Part shown: positions 9,301 to 17,590 of the stretch, in pieces | Layout: every line of letters begins with the position of its first letter | Numbering within the stretch: the first letter of the stretch is position 1 | Source: Acidipropionibacterium jensenii DSM 20535 | GTDB lineage: Bacteria; Actinomycetota; Actinomycetes; Propionibacteriales; Propionibacteriaceae | NCBI RefSeq assembly: GCF_000425285.1 | Contig: NZ_AUDD01000013.1 | Coordinates: forward strand, 1-64,000 | Length of the DNA: 64,000 nucleotides | Direction of reading: 5' to 3' | The notes under the pieces: generated by a model | The model's database searches: none | What the model was told of the DNA's origin: nothing | What the model saw: only the letters and a program-made list of their open reading frames with translations | Position numbers and translations under genes: made by a program

Positions 9301-9391
9301 CGAGGTGGTCGACACCCCGCAGGTCTCCGCCGCCGACCTGATCCGCTCCGAGCTGGGCGGTGTCGTCATCACCACCGGACTCCCGCAGTGA
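6320..9391 (+). CDS. dnaX: DNA polymerase III subunit gamma/tau
   Basis: The clamp-loader ATPase subunit of the replicative polymerase. At 1023 residues it is much longer than E. coli DnaX. The first 120 residues are an acidic low-complexity extension; the conserved core begins at ALYRRYRPETFDEVIGQEH. Walker A is GPRGCGKTTSAR near residue 165, the zinc module C..GPTPNPCGVCQSC follows, Walker B is IYIIDEAHMV, and sensor 1/SRC are FATTEPEKV and TIRSRTHHYPF. After about residue 510 comes a long Pro/Gly/Gln-rich linker, including GQQGPSGQQG-type repeats and a 27-bp tandem repeat (9089-9169). A tau-like segment (about residues 715-800) sits inside this tail. GTG at 6320 is chosen from the leaderless promoter; TTG at 6290 and ATG at 6341 are alternatives. 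No slippage site for a short gamma form was evident. Confidence 0.95.
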   Translation: MDEDYDPMAGDPESDEGDDAFVQDGPDLFGEQPAPSAEDAGDDPRDEDALEEPTPADDVDEADDGGERSDDDQEGGLLTGPETPEEPDGLESEEDQEVPSAPVAVEQIEAAVDLTQKDPGEPPLALYRRYRPETFDEVIGQEHVTEPLKRAIINNRVNHAYLFSGPRGCGKTTSARILARALNCEKGPTPNPCGVCQSCRDLARGGPGSIDVIEIDAASHGGVDDARDLRERAFFAPVASRYKIYIIDEAHMVTTQGFNALLKLVEEPPPHVKFIFATTEPEKVIGTIRSRTHHYPFRLVPPKILIGYLETICAKEGIHVDRAVLPLVVRAGGGSVRDSLSVLDQLLGGAEPEGVTYQRAAALLGYTPDALLDEIVDAFAAGDSHEVFATIDKVIEIGQDPRRFTEDLLRRIRDLVILSAVPDACSTGLIDASPEQATRLSHQAAGMGAGELTRAAEVLATGLTQMRGTTAPRLHLELMCARVLLPASDAGERGYNARLERLERRVGIAELVAPDPSGEVPESVPSRPEVSGSVPEYSQSGSGQSGSGRSEVAPDHTRQGAPVAPAQTAPQDAPSGPPAQEMAPHMPPQGPDAVQAGQQPAQTPQPRTQQRPGAAGRRRPRPSERNYSSAGGSQPPSQRPSSAAPGGPQVPAGGAEPPVEPGASSTGAGRFGSAQGSPAQGGQQGPSGQQGTSRQQGPSGPQGAGDSGPGRSGSGQSDPARVDISMVRREWPRVLEVVKSRGRMIWMVLSQYAQVLEVHGREVTIGFANPGARDMFVSGPHAQVIHDAVMEVLGADLSVVPVLTDAPSGPVGSQQPNQDPGYSPGREPSQDRPPDPTEPGRDGAVRPGGDEPDGRRRPDGPAGFDGPGQVDEVTQSGYAAGSGDVPPAAGQPDRSVRSDGGAPVEGADGPGVTARGGDVRSGGVQNDAESGSVQNDAESGSVQNDARPDGVSEAAVAMTHRWSERAKESIRATSRPAAEPEPEDEEVPPEDWDSEVVDTPQVSAADLIRSELGGVVITTGLPQ
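9089..9169 (+). repeat. 27-bp in-frame tandem repeat in dnaX
   Basis: Three units built on GTCCAGAACGATGCCGAGTC encode a repeating S-V-Q-N-D-A-E-S-G peptide. The period is a multiple of three, so copy number can change without shifting the frame. Confidence 0.85.
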
Positions 9392-9418
9392 CCGCGTTGC
9401 CCCGGTGAGTGGATCGGG

Positions 9419-9424
9419 TAGGTT
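9419..9424 (+). promoter_or_regulatory. -10 box TAGGTT upstream of ybaB
   Basis: TAGGTT lies 56 bp before the ybaB ATG, leaving room for a short leader that ends in AGGGGATCAAC as the ribosome site. Confidence 0.4.
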
Positions 9425-9480
9425 CGAAGCACATCAGTGACTATCTCCCGGGTGACTCCTGGGCATGACAGGGGATCAAC

Positions 9481-9810
9481 ATGACCAGTCCCGCCGGCGG
9501 ATTCGACATGAGCAACATCGACATGAATGGCCTCCTCGCACAGGCCCAGGCGATGCAGGCCCAGCTCGCCCAGGCCCAGCAGGAGCTGGCCGAGTCGACC
9601 TTCTCCGGTGCTGCCGGGGGCGGCCTGGTCAACGCCGTGGTGACCGGCTCCGGTGAGCTGACCTCCCTGGAGATCAAGCCCGAGGCGGTCGACCCCGAGG
9701 ACACCGAGACCCTGGCCGACCTCATCGTCGCCGCGGTGCGCGACGCCACCGCCAAGGCGACCGCCAAGCAGGCCTCGATGATGCCGCAGATCCCCGGCCT
9801 GGGAATGTGA
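9481..9810 (+). CDS. ybaB: YbaB/EbfC nucleoid-associated protein
   Basis: A 109-residue member of the YbaB/EbfC family of dimeric DNA-binding proteins. The Gln/Ala-rich helix LLAQAQAMQAQLAQAQQEL is followed by the conserved VNAVVTGSGELTSLEIKPE strand region and a C-terminal Ala/Lys helix. The dnaX-ybaB-recR order is widely conserved and supports the call. AGGGGATCAAC precedes the ATG. A Met at residue 10 is an alternative start. Confidence 0.9.
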   Translation: MTSPAGGFDMSNIDMNGLLAQAQAMQAQLAQAQQELAESTFSGAAGGGLVNAVVTGSGELTSLEIKPEAVDPEDTETLADLIVAAVRDATAKATAKQASMMPQIPGLGM

Positions 9811-9903
9811 CGCCGGGCCGCGATTCGACGAATCCAGGACTGTCGGAGGGCCGCCGTAGCATAGGAGGGTGGTCGTGATTGTTCGGCCGCGGAAGGAGAC
9901 CCG

Positions 9904-10527
9904 ATGTACGACGGTCCGCTGCAAGACCTCATCGACGCCCTGTCCCGGCTCCCCGGGATCGGACCGAAGGGGGCACAGCGCATCGCCTTCCACATCCTCG
10001 ACGCCCCCACCGAGGAGGTCGACGCCCTCGCCGACACCTTGAAGGAGGTCAAGGAGAAGGCGAAGTTCTGCCAGGTGTGCTTCAACGTCTCCGCCGACGA
10101 CACCTGCCGGTACTGCCGCGACCCGCGCCGCGACCAGTCGGTGATCTGCATCGTCGAGGAGTCCAAGGACGTCATCGCCGTCGAACGGACCCGCGAGTTC
10201 CGCGGCCTCTACCACGTGTTGGGCGGTGCGATCTCCCCGCTGGACGGCAAGGGGCCGGCCGATCTCCACATCCGTGAGCTGTGCACCCGGCTGGCCGACA
10301 GCACGGTCACCGAGGTGATTCTGGCCACCAACCCGAACCTGGAGGGGGAGGCGACGGCCTCCTACCTGTCACGACTGATCGCACCGATGGGGGTGCGGGT
10401 CTCGCGGCTGGCGTCTGGCCTGCCGGTCGGTGGAGATCTCGAGTACGCCGACGAGGTGACCCTGGGCCGGGCCTTCGAGGGCCGCCGTTACGTCTCCTCG
10501 GATCCTGCTCAGGCGCGCACCGCCTGA
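9904..10527 (+). CDS. recR: Recombination protein RecR
   Basis: A 207-residue protein that acts with RecO to load RecA at gaps. The N-terminal helix-hairpin-helix reads [19 protein letters not shown]. The four-cysteine zinc finger is [16 protein letters not shown]. The Toprim domain follows with [16 protein letters not shown] and [18 protein letters not shown], and a C-terminal [19 protein letters not shown] motif ends the protein. Length is normal for the family. AAGGAGACCCG precedes the ATG, and a TAGCAT at 9857-9862 could be its own -10. Confidence 0.96.
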   Translation: MYDGPLQDLIDALSRLPGIGPKGAQRIAFHILDAPTEEVDALADTLKEVKEKAKFCQVCFNVSADDTCRYCRDPRRDQSVICIVEESKDVIAVERTREFRGLYHVLGGAISPLDGKGPADLHIRELCTRLADSTVTEVILATNPNLEGEATASYLSRLIAPMGVRVSRLASGLPVGGDLEYADEVTLGRAFEGRRYVSSDPAQARTA

Positions 10528-10642
10528 TCCAGCATTCTCGGACCGGCTTCTTGAGATCGGCCGGGCGAGACCAGCAGCCTGAGATCGGCCGGGCCTGGAG
10601 CCGCTCACAGCCGAGGCCCGACGAGGCCCGACGGGGGCCTCC

Positions 10643-10648
10643 TAGACT
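10643..10648 (+). promoter_or_regulatory. -10 box TAGACT, leaderless arrangement
   Basis: TAGACT, then CGGAACC (7 nt), then the ATG at 10656; no ribosome-binding site lies between. Confidence 0.55.
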
Positions 10649-10655
10649 CGGAACC

Positions 10656-10973
10656 ATGATTGCAGCATTCTGTCTGGTTCCCAGCGGCGGCCGTTCTTCC
10701 CGTGAGGACGGTGGAGTCGCCGAGGCGGTGGCCGCCGCCGTCACGGTGGTGCGCGAGTCCGGGCTTCCCCATCACACCAGCTCCATGTTCACCGAGATCG
10801 AGGGATCCTGGGACGAGTGCATGGCGGTGGTCAAGAAGGCCACCGAGGCCGTCTCCGAGTTCGGGACCCGGGTGGAACTGGTGCTCAAGGCCGACATCCG
10901 ACCGGGACGCACCGGGGAGATGACCGCCAAGCTGGAGCGTCTCGAGGCCGAGATCTCCAAGGCGGCCAAGTAA
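10656..10973 (+). CDS. Thiamine-binding-type protein (MTH1187/YkoF family)
   Basis: A 105-residue single-domain protein of the MTH1187/DUF77 group, which folds as a ferredoxin-like oligomer and has been linked to thiamine or hydroxymethylpyrimidine binding. Family features are the start IAAFCLVPSGG, the SGLPHHTSSMFTEIEG block and the VELVLKADIRPGR strand. The family usually shows a KxDDR-like motif near this last strand; here it is KADIR, so ligand binding is uncertain. The message appears leaderless. No thiamine biosynthesis or transport gene is adjacent. Confidence 0.75.
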   Translation: MIAAFCLVPSGGRSSREDGGVAEAVAAAVTVVRESGLPHHTSSMFTEIEGSWDECMAVVKKATEAVSEFGTRVELVLKADIRPGRTGEMTAKLERLEAEISKAAK

Positions 10974-11072
10974 CTCCACCGTACCGAGCCGGACCTTGGT
11001 CGCGGTGCCTCCCGACTCGGGCCGGAGCTGAAGGGTCCCGGGTTTCGGGCCAGAAACGACCCGGTCTCCGAC

Positions 11073-12389
11073 CTACTCGGTCACGACCCGGGAATCCTCC
11101 TCGCGACCTGGTCCGGAACCGACTCTGGTGACCCGGAACAGCGGCGCCAGGATGAGGATCACCAGCGCCCCGGCGGGCAGGCAGATCATCGCCCAGCGCA
11201 GCGAGACGGCGTCTCCCAGCGCCCCGATGCCCACCGGGAAGGCCATGAACCCGAGCCTCATCACCCAGGTGGTGACGGTCAGGCCGATCCCGCCGGTGAC
11301 CCCGGGAAGGCTGTTCGCCACGTCCATCGCCAGCGGAATGGTGGTCGCGATGCCCCAGCCGGCGGCGGTGAACCCCAGGATCGCGGTGACCGGGGTCGGC
11401 CAGGCGATCGAGACGGTCATCCCGACCAGGCAGATCGCGGCACCCTGGCCGATGGTGACGGCCTGACCGAAGCGGTCGACCAGCCCGTCGCCGACCAGCC
11501 GGCCCACGGTCTCGGCGACCATCAGACCGACGAAGGCCATCCCGGCGATGAACGGCGTCGTCACGAAGGCGGCGTCCATGTAGAGCGGCGCCCAGGTCGA
11601 CCCGCCGGCCTCGACCCCGCCGGCGATCGCGCCGACCACCCCCAGGGCGATGACCTTCGCCCAGATCCGTCTCGGCACCCGCGACGGGGCAGCCGACCGG
11701 GCAGTCGACGTGGCTGCCGACGGTCCCGTCCCGACGGACTCCGAGGAGGGCAACGATCCGGGACCCGACGTCGTCCCCCCGGACTCCGCGTCGAGACCGG
11801 AGACCATCACGCCGGCATCCCTGCCGGGGAGCATGAGGGACCAGCCGAACCAGCACACCAGCGCCAAGGCGCCGACGGTGGCAACCGCCTGACCGACGAT
11901 GTCGACCCGCCACTGGGCCATCGCCGACCCGATGAGTCCACCCAGCACGGCGCCGATCGACCACCAGCCGTGGAAGGTGTTGATGATCGACCGGCGGTAG
12001 AGACGCTGCACCCGCAGGGCCTGGAAGTTCATCGCGGTGTCGGTGACGGCGTCCAGGGCACTCATCAGGATCATCGCCACGAAGACCCAGGCGATGTGCG
12101 GCGCCCAGGCCACGATCACCAGGCACAGGGTCCCGGCCAGCTGCGGCCAGATGGCGACATTGCGCGAGCCGAACCGCCTCATCAGACGCGCCGCCGCCAG
12201 ACCCAGGGCCAGCCCGCCCAACGGCCCAAGACCCACCGCCAGTCCCCACATGGTCTGGGAGACGTCCAGGCTCGCCTTGATCTGGGGGTACCGGGGGACC
12301 AGCGAGGCGAACGTCATCCCGTTGACGAGAAAGATCAGCAGCGTGCCGATGCGGGCGCGCACGGCCTCGGCGGGCGGCGTGATGGTCAC
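11073..12389 (-). CDS. MFS transporter (YbjJ-like)
   Basis: A 438-residue major facilitator superfamily protein with twelve predicted membrane segments. The loop 2-3 motif reads GLAAARLMRRFGSRN. A central cytoplasmic loop of about 60 residues, rich in Ser, Gly and Thr, separates the halves. The sequence resembles the YbjJ/fucose-permease-like branch, whose substrates are mostly unknown. The start is GTG at 12389; no strong Shine-Dalgarno is visible. It is divergent from the fucosidase gene with about 175 bp between, so shared control and a sugar-related substrate are possible but unproven. Confidence 0.8.
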   Translation of the reverse strand: MTITPPAEAVRARIGTLLIFLVNGMTFASLVPRYPQIKASLDVSQTMWGLAVGLGPLGGLALGLAAARLMRRFGSRNVAIWPQLAGTLCLVIVAWAPHIAWVFVAMILMSALDAVTDTAMNFQALRVQRLYRRSIINTFHGWWSIGAVLGGLIGSAMAQWRVDIVGQAVATVGALALVCWFGWSLMLPGRDAGVMVSGLDAESGGTTSGPGSLPSSESVGTGPSAATSTARSAAPSRVPRRIWAKVIALGVVGAIAGGVEAGGSTWAPLYMDAAFVTTPFIAGMAFVGLMVAETVGRLVGDGLVDRFGQAVTIGQGAAICLVGMTVSIAWPTPVTAILGFTAAGWGIATTIPLAMDVANSLPGVTGGIGLTVTTWVMRLGFMAFPVGIGALGDAVSLRWAMICLPAGALVILILAPLFRVTRVGSGPGREEDSRVVTE

Positions 12390-12564
12390 GACCGTCCAGC
12401 AGACATCACCCCGGCGCGGGCGTCAACCCCGACCGCGCACGAACTGCGGGGCTCTCCACCTCGAGTCCTCCGGAGGCCGTCGGATCGGGAAGAATCGACG
12501 AGCAACCAGATGCGGGCGGACATCCAGGGCATCAAGGACGTCCAGAGGAGGGGTCGAGGTGCAG

Positions 12565-14091
12565 ATGACAGACGCCGGGGCGGCAGACAGAGGACGTCGA
12601 TCACCTCGACCACCCCGACCACCGTCCCGTCTTGACGAGATGTGCGCGGTACGCCCCAGCCCCCGACAGCTCGCCTGGCAGCAGCTCGACTTCTACGGCT
12701 TCCTCCACTTCGGCATGAACACCATGACCGACCGCGAGTGGGGGACCGGCCACGAGGACCCGACGAGATTCGACCCCGACCGACTGGACGCCGACCAGTG
12801 GATGGACTCGCTGGCATCGGCCGGGATGAGCGGGGTGATCCTCACCGCCAAGCACCACGACGGATTCTGTCTGTGGCCCAGCCGGCTGACCTCCCACACG
12901 GTCGCCTCCTCCCCCTGGCGCTCCGGACACGGCGATCTGGTCGCCGAGACCGCCGCGGCCGCCGAGCGGGCCGGACTGCGATTCGGGATCTACCTGTCCC
13001 CCTGGGACCGGACCGAGGCGAGCTACGGGTCGGGACGACGCTACGACGACTTCTACCTCGGCCAGCTCACCGAACTGCTCACCGGGTACGGCGAGATCTT
13101 CGAGGTGTGGCTCGACGGCGCCTGCGGCGAGGGTCCCGACGGCCGCACCCAGCGCTACGACTGGGACCGCTACTACGCGACGGTGCGCGCCCTGCAGCCC
13201 GGCGCGGTGATCGCGGTCTGCGGCCCCGACGTCCGCTGGTGCGGCAACGAGGCCGGACACACCCGCCCCGACGAGTGGAGTGTCGTGCCCGGCGGGCTGC
13301 GCGACGCCGAGCGCGTCGCCGCCCGCTCCCAGACCGCCGACGACGCCGACTTCGCCCGACGGGTGCGCAGCGACGCCGACGACCTGGGATCCAGGGCCGC
13401 CCTGGCCCGGCTCGACGCCGCCGGCCGCCACGACGAGCTGGTCTGGTACCCCTCCGAGGTCGACACCTCGATCCGCCCCGGCTGGTTCCACCACCCCGAC
13501 CAGGACGACCAGGTCCTCGACGCCGACATCCTGTTCGGCCTGCACCGCTCGGCGACCGGCGGCAACGCCACCCTGCTGCTCAATGTGCCCCCGGACCGCC
13601 ACGGCCTGATCGCAGCACCCGACCGAACCGCGCTGGCCGGACTGGGGGACCGGCTCGCCGACCAGCGTCGACGCACGATCCGCGGCCTGCGTCGCTGCTC
13701 CAGCGGAGGTTTCCAGCCCGACCCGGCCGACGGCGTCCCGATCTGGAGACCGGACCCCGCCGATCCACGACCCACCGTCACGATCGGGCTCGACGGCCCC
13801 CGCCGAGGGCCATGTGGGCCGGGTGGGCCAGGAGGGTCTGGCGGACAGCGGGGACAACGGGTCGAGGCGGTGGTGCTGCGCGAGCGGATCGCCGAGGGCC
13901 AGCGGATCGAGCATGTGGTGGTCAACGGGATTCGGGGAGAGTCCAGGACGGTGCTGGGGGAGTGCGGGACGGTCGGCAACCGGCGGATCCTCGCCGTGCC
14001 GCCGACCGTCGTGGACGCCGTCGAGATCGCCATCACCGCCTCCCGCACCACACCGGCGATCAGTGAGGCGGCGGTGATACTGGCGCCGTGA
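12565..14091 (+). CDS. Alpha-L-fucosidase-like glycoside hydrolase (GH29)
   Basis: A 508-residue GH29-type protein expected to release alpha-L-fucose. Recognisable blocks are LDFYGFLHFGMNTMTDREWG, GVILTAKHHDGFCLWPSRLT, RFGIYLSPWDR and EIFEVWLDGACGEGPDG, where the Asp of VWLDGA fits the GH29 nucleophile. The final 150 residues form a variable C-terminal region with a Gly/Pro-rich linker. No signal peptide is visible, so it is probably cytoplasmic and would act on imported oligosaccharide. GAGGTG precedes the ATG; longer starts would run into the divergent promoter region. Short CCGGTCCAG direct repeats lie just after the stop (14107-14141). Confidence 0.82.
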   Translation: MTDAGAADRGRRSPRPPRPPSRLDEMCAVRPSPRQLAWQQLDFYGFLHFGMNTMTDREWGTGHEDPTRFDPDRLDADQWMDSLASAGMSGVILTAKHHDGFCLWPSRLTSHTVASSPWRSGHGDLVAETAAAAERAGLRFGIYLSPWDRTEASYGSGRRYDDFYLGQLTELLTGYGEIFEVWLDGACGEGPDGRTQRYDWDRYYATVRALQPGAVIAVCGPDVRWCGNEAGHTRPDEWSVVPGGLRDAERVAARSQTADDADFARRVRSDADDLGSRAALARLDAAGRHDELVWYPSEVDTSIRPGWFHHPDQDDQVLDADILFGLHRSATGGNATLLLNVPPDRHGLIAAPDRTALAGLGDRLADQRRRTIRGLRRCSSGGFQPDPADGVPIWRPDPADPRPTVTIGLDGPRRGPCGPGGPGGSGGQRGQRVEAVVLRERIAEGQRIEHVVVNGIRGESRTVLGECGTVGNRRILAVPPTVVDAVEIAITASRTTPAISEAAVILAP

Positions 14092-14172
14092 GGGGATGGG
14101 CGCCCACCGGTCCAGCACCGGTCCAGCACCGGTCAAGGACCGACGCCGGGCCGGCCCCGGGCCGGACAGGGT

Positions 14173-15780
14173 TCAGGAGGCCGACTCCTTGGCACGATCA
14201 GCCGAGGAGTCGCGACCGGCGACCTCGGGGCGGGTCTCCTCGGGGCGGGCCTGCCGGAGACGGCGTCGCGCCGTCCGCGGCACCCAGTCCCGGGGAACCG
14301 CCTCGCCGCGCAGCCATGAGGCCAGCACCGCATGGCGGGTCCGGTGGTCCTTGGGGATCGTGAACGGCCTGGCCGCCAGGGCGCCGAGGCTCGATCCGGC
14401 CGCCAGCGCCATCCCGATCAGCAGGGACTGGGCCAGCACCCCCGCCCCGGACCCGGGGGCCGGGATGCCCAACTGGCCGGCCATCAGCAGGTACAGGCCC
14501 CGGTAGGCCATCATTCCGGGCATCAGCGGGACGACGGAGATCGTCACCAGGGCCACCTGCGGCACCCGCCACCGGTCGGCCGCTGCCGCCGAGACCAGGC
14601 CGATGAGGAAGGCGCCCAACCCCGAGGCGATCACCATCGAGTCGGTGACCACCATCCCGGCCAGATAGCTCCCCCAGCCCAGCGCTCCCAGCAGCCCGCA
14701 GACCATCAGGGTCCGCGGTCCCGAGTGGGTGGTCGCGCCGTAGGCGACCGAGGCCACCACCGAGGCGACGATCTGCACCCACCATCCGCTGGTCCAGTCG
14801 AGGGTCGGGGAGATGTGACTGGGCACGCCCAGCTTCAGACCCACCCACAGCGTCGTCATCACCCCGAAGATGATCCCGCCGGTCTGCATGAGGACCTCGA
14901 GGAAGCGGCCCGAACTGGTGACGTAGTACCCGTCCAGGGCATCCTGGGCGGCCGCCACCGCACCGGTCCCGGCCAGCAGGGAGATCATCCCGGCGGCCAC
15001 CACCAGCGAGGGCGACAGGTCCAGCTGCATCCCGGTGACCGACTTCAGCATCATCATCCCCAGCGCCACCGCGGTCGGGATCGCCCCTCCCATGGCCTGC
15101 ACGAAGAAGCTCGACATCCGGCGTCGCGACAGCCCCTGGACCGCGATGTCGACCAGACAGGTGGCCAGGAAGGCGATCAGCATGTCCCACACCGAGGCGC
15201 CGTAGAGGGCGGCCATCGCGGCCCCCATCACCCCCATGTTCGCGGTGACGAACCACTTGCGGTACAGCCGCGGGGCAGTCACCAGATCGTCGAGACGCTG
15301 CCTGGCCTCGGCCAGATCGATCCGACGCTGGCTCACCTCGCCGACCAGGATCTGCAGCCGTCCCAGCCGCTGGTAGTCGGGGGTGCAGGCCCCGACCACC
15401 CGCAGGGCGGTGATCGGGTCGTCATCGAGGCTGCGGTGCTGGGTGACGATCACCGAGGTGTTGGTGATGTCGACGTGGATCCGGATCCCGTAGCTGTCGG
15501 CGATCCGCAGCGCCATCGCGATCGACTCGGCCGAGGAGGCCCCCACCGAGATCGCCACCACGGTGACCCGCATGATGAGGTCGAAGACCCGGCGCGCCTG
15601 GGCGGCCGCCATGTCGTCGTCCCGGGTCGCTGCGAGATCCTCGGGAAGCGCCAGCGGAGTGGCCCCGCGCAGGTAGCGCTCCAGCGGCACCCGCCAGAGG
15701 CTGTGGCTGCGCGACGGTCCGCTCCGGTGTCCGTTGCGGTGGGACGTCGTCCCGCCCTGGTGAGTCACCACCGCAGTCAT
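14173..15780 (-). CDS. thrE: Threonine/serine exporter, ThrE family
   Basis: A 535-residue protein related to Corynebacterium glutamicum ThrE, which exports threonine and serine by proton antiport. The N-terminal soluble domain (about residues 60-190, including VVAISVGASSAESIAMAL) is followed by about ten membrane segments, with GGAIPTAVALGMMM and VTISVVPLMPGMMAYRG as family-like blocks. Both ThrE halves (formerly DUF1212 and DUF3815) are fused in one chain, as in C. glutamicum. The C-terminus is a charged Arg-rich tail. It converges with the fucosidase gene. Confidence 0.88.
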   Translation of the reverse strand: MTAVVTHQGGTTSHRNGHRSGPSRSHSLWRVPLERYLRGATPLALPEDLAATRDDDMAAAQARRVFDLIMRVTVVAISVGASSAESIAMALRIADSYGIRIHVDITNTSVIVTQHRSLDDDPITALRVVGACTPDYQRLGRLQILVGEVSQRRIDLAEARQRLDDLVTAPRLYRKWFVTANMGVMGAAMAALYGASVWDMLIAFLATCLVDIAVQGLSRRRMSSFFVQAMGGAIPTAVALGMMMLKSVTGMQLDLSPSLVVAAGMISLLAGTGAVAAAQDALDGYYVTSSGRFLEVLMQTGGIIFGVMTTLWVGLKLGVPSHISPTLDWTSGWWVQIVASVVASVAYGATTHSGPRTLMVCGLLGALGWGSYLAGMVVTDSMVIASGLGAFLIGLVSAAAADRWRVPQVALVTISVVPLMPGMMAYRGLYLLMAGQLGIPAPGSGAGVLAQSLLIGMALAAGSSLGALAARPFTIPKDHRTRHAVLASWLRGEAVPRDWVPRTARRRLRQARPEETRPEVAGRDSSADRAKESAS

Positions 15781-15900
15781 CTCCTCCGCAGCTCACCGGG
15801 CCGCCTGAGGGCGGTCCGGACACACTTCAGCACAGCCGTGGCCGCAGTCTCAAACCGGGCGGCCCGACCGCCCCGCGAGGTGCCCGCCGACACCGGCCGA

Positions 15901-15906
15901 TAGGCT
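15901..15906 (+). promoter_or_regulatory. -10 box TAGGCT, leaderless arrangement
   Basis: TAGGCT ends 6 nt before the GTG at 15913. Confidence 0.5.
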
Positions 15907-15912
15907 TGTCCG

Positions 15913-16719
15913 GTGCTGATTGCCACCGATCTCGACGGAACGCTGGTCCGACACGACAACTCCATCTCGCCGCGCTGCCGAGCCGCGATCCGGGCGGCGG
16001 AGGAGGCCGGGATCCCGGTGGTACCCACCACCGGACGCCAGATCGGCGGCCTCGAGACCGTCCTGGACGCCTTCTCCCGCTACGCCGTCGTCAGCAACGG
16101 AGCGCTGGCCTTCGACCTGGCCCACGACATGAGAGTGCTGTTCTCCCTCATGACGCCGGCCGCCACGGTCCGCGCCTTCGTCGAGACCGTCCTGGAGGAC
16201 CTGCCCCGCGCTCAGTTCGCCTCGGTCCGACAGGACGGGCGGGTCTTCGCGGTCACCGAGCGCTATGTCGAGGAGATGGGCGACGACGAGCTCGTCAAGG
16301 ACTCCGCGGAGTTCCTCCCGGTCGATCTGGAGGACATCTGCTCCCACGACTGCCTCAAACTGATGGTTCGCACCGACGAGATGGATCAGGACCAGTTCGT
16401 CGCCCACACCCTCGCCCTCCAGGTTCCCGGCGCGCACACCTCGAACTCCGGATTCCCGATGGTCGAGATGTGCGCGGCCGGCCACGACAAGGCCGCCGGG
16501 CTGGACCGGCTGTGCCACCAGCTGGGCATGACCCGCGCCGATGTGGTGGCCCTGGGTGACGGCGGCAACGACGCCGAGATGCTGGCCTGGGCCGGCCGCT
16601 CCTTCGCGATGGCCGACGGCCAGCAGCTCGCCAAGGACGCCGCCACCGACATCGCCCCGCCACTGGCCGAGGACGGCTTCGCCCAGGTCGTCGAGTCCCT
16701 GGTGGAGCAGGCCGCCTGA
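15913..16719 (+). CDS. Cof-type HAD hydrolase (first of a tandem pair)
   Basis: A 268-residue haloacid dehalogenase-superfamily phosphatase with a type IIB cap. Motif I is LIATDLDGTLV with the nucleophilic and acid/base Asp, motif II lies in PTTGRQ, and motif IV is VVALGDGGNDAEML near residue 215. Such enzymes dephosphorylate sugar phosphates or cofactors; the substrate here is not readable. The GTG start follows a TAGGCT box by 6 nt. Its TGA stop overlaps the ATG of the next gene (TGATG), so the two are coupled. Confidence 0.85.
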   Translation: MLIATDLDGTLVRHDNSISPRCRAAIRAAEEAGIPVVPTTGRQIGGLETVLDAFSRYAVVSNGALAFDLAHDMRVLFSLMTPAATVRAFVETVLEDLPRAQFASVRQDGRVFAVTERYVEEMGDDELVKDSAEFLPVDLEDICSHDCLKLMVRTDEMDQDQFVAHTLALQVPGAHTSNSGFPMVEMCAAGHDKAAGLDRLCHQLGMTRADVVALGDGGNDAEMLAWAGRSFAMADGQQLAKDAATDIAPPLAEDGFAQVVESLVEQAA

Positions 16720-17549
16720 TGCTCATCGCGACCGATCTCGACGGCACCCTGCTGTCCCCCGACGGCTCCATCAGCCCCCGCACCCGGAGCGCGGTGGCCG
16801 CCGCCGAGAAGGCCGGCGTCCCGGTCGTCCCGGTCACCGCCCGGCAGCTCTACGGACTGACCGACCTGCGCGACGGCCTGGGTCGCTGGGCGCTGTGCAG
16901 CAACGGCGCGATCTGCTGGGACCTGCACGCCGGGACCGTGCTGTTCAGCCTGCCGATGACCGGCGAGGTGGCCCGCCGGTTCGCCACCAGGCTGGCCGCG
17001 GCCGCCCCCGGAACCGTCTTCGCGGCCATCCAGGACGACGGCAACTTCTTCGCCTCCCAGGCCGGCTACCCGGAACTGTGCACCTTCTCCGACCACCACC
17101 GCGACCCCGCCGGGATGCCGAGGATGAGCCTGGCGGAGGTGACCGCGACGGACTGCCTCAAACTGGTCGCCCGCCATCCCAGCCTGTCGGTGGCCCAGCT
17201 GGGCGCCGTCGCCGCATCGGTCGCCGACCCCCACCAGGTCCACATCACCAGCTCCGGGGCGGGAATGCTGGAGGTCAGCGCCGCCGGGGTCACCAAGGAC
17301 ACCGGCGTCTCGATGCTCGCCGAGCGGTTCGGGATGACCCGCTCCGACGTGGTGGCCTTCGGCGACGGGGACAACGACGTCGAACTGCTGAGCTGGGCGC
17401 CGCGGTCCTGGGCGGTCGCCAATGCGGTGCCCGCCGCCCTGGCCGCCGCCGACCGGGTGGCGCCCTCCAATGCCGAGGACGGGGTGGCCCAGGTCATCGA
17501 GTCCCTGCTCGCCCGGGAGCCCGGCAGGGTCGGGGAGGCCCGCCCGTAG
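16719..17549 (+). CDS. Cof-type HAD hydrolase (second of a tandem pair)
   Basis: A 276-residue paralogue of the preceding gene, sharing MLIATDLDGTLL, the NGAICWD cap-proximal segment and motif IV FGDGDNDVELL. Conserved length and motif order indicate a tandem duplication followed by divergence, so the two may act on different phosphorylated substrates. Translation probably depends on the upstream gene through the one-base overlap. The ileS T-box leader begins about 40 bp after its stop. Confidence 0.85.
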   Translation: MLIATDLDGTLLSPDGSISPRTRSAVAAAEKAGVPVVPVTARQLYGLTDLRDGLGRWALCSNGAICWDLHAGTVLFSLPMTGEVARRFATRLAAAAPGTVFAAIQDDGNFFASQAGYPELCTFSDHHRDPAGMPRMSLAEVTATDCLKLVARHPSLSVAQLGAVAASVADPHQVHITSSGAGMLEVSAAGVTKDTGVSMLAERFGMTRSDVVAFGDGDNDVELLSWAPRSWAVANAVPAALAAADRVAPSNAEDGVAQVIESLLAREPGRVGEARP

Positions 17550-17590
17550 CCCGAGATGGTCCTCGTCATCCTCGACGAATGACATATGAT

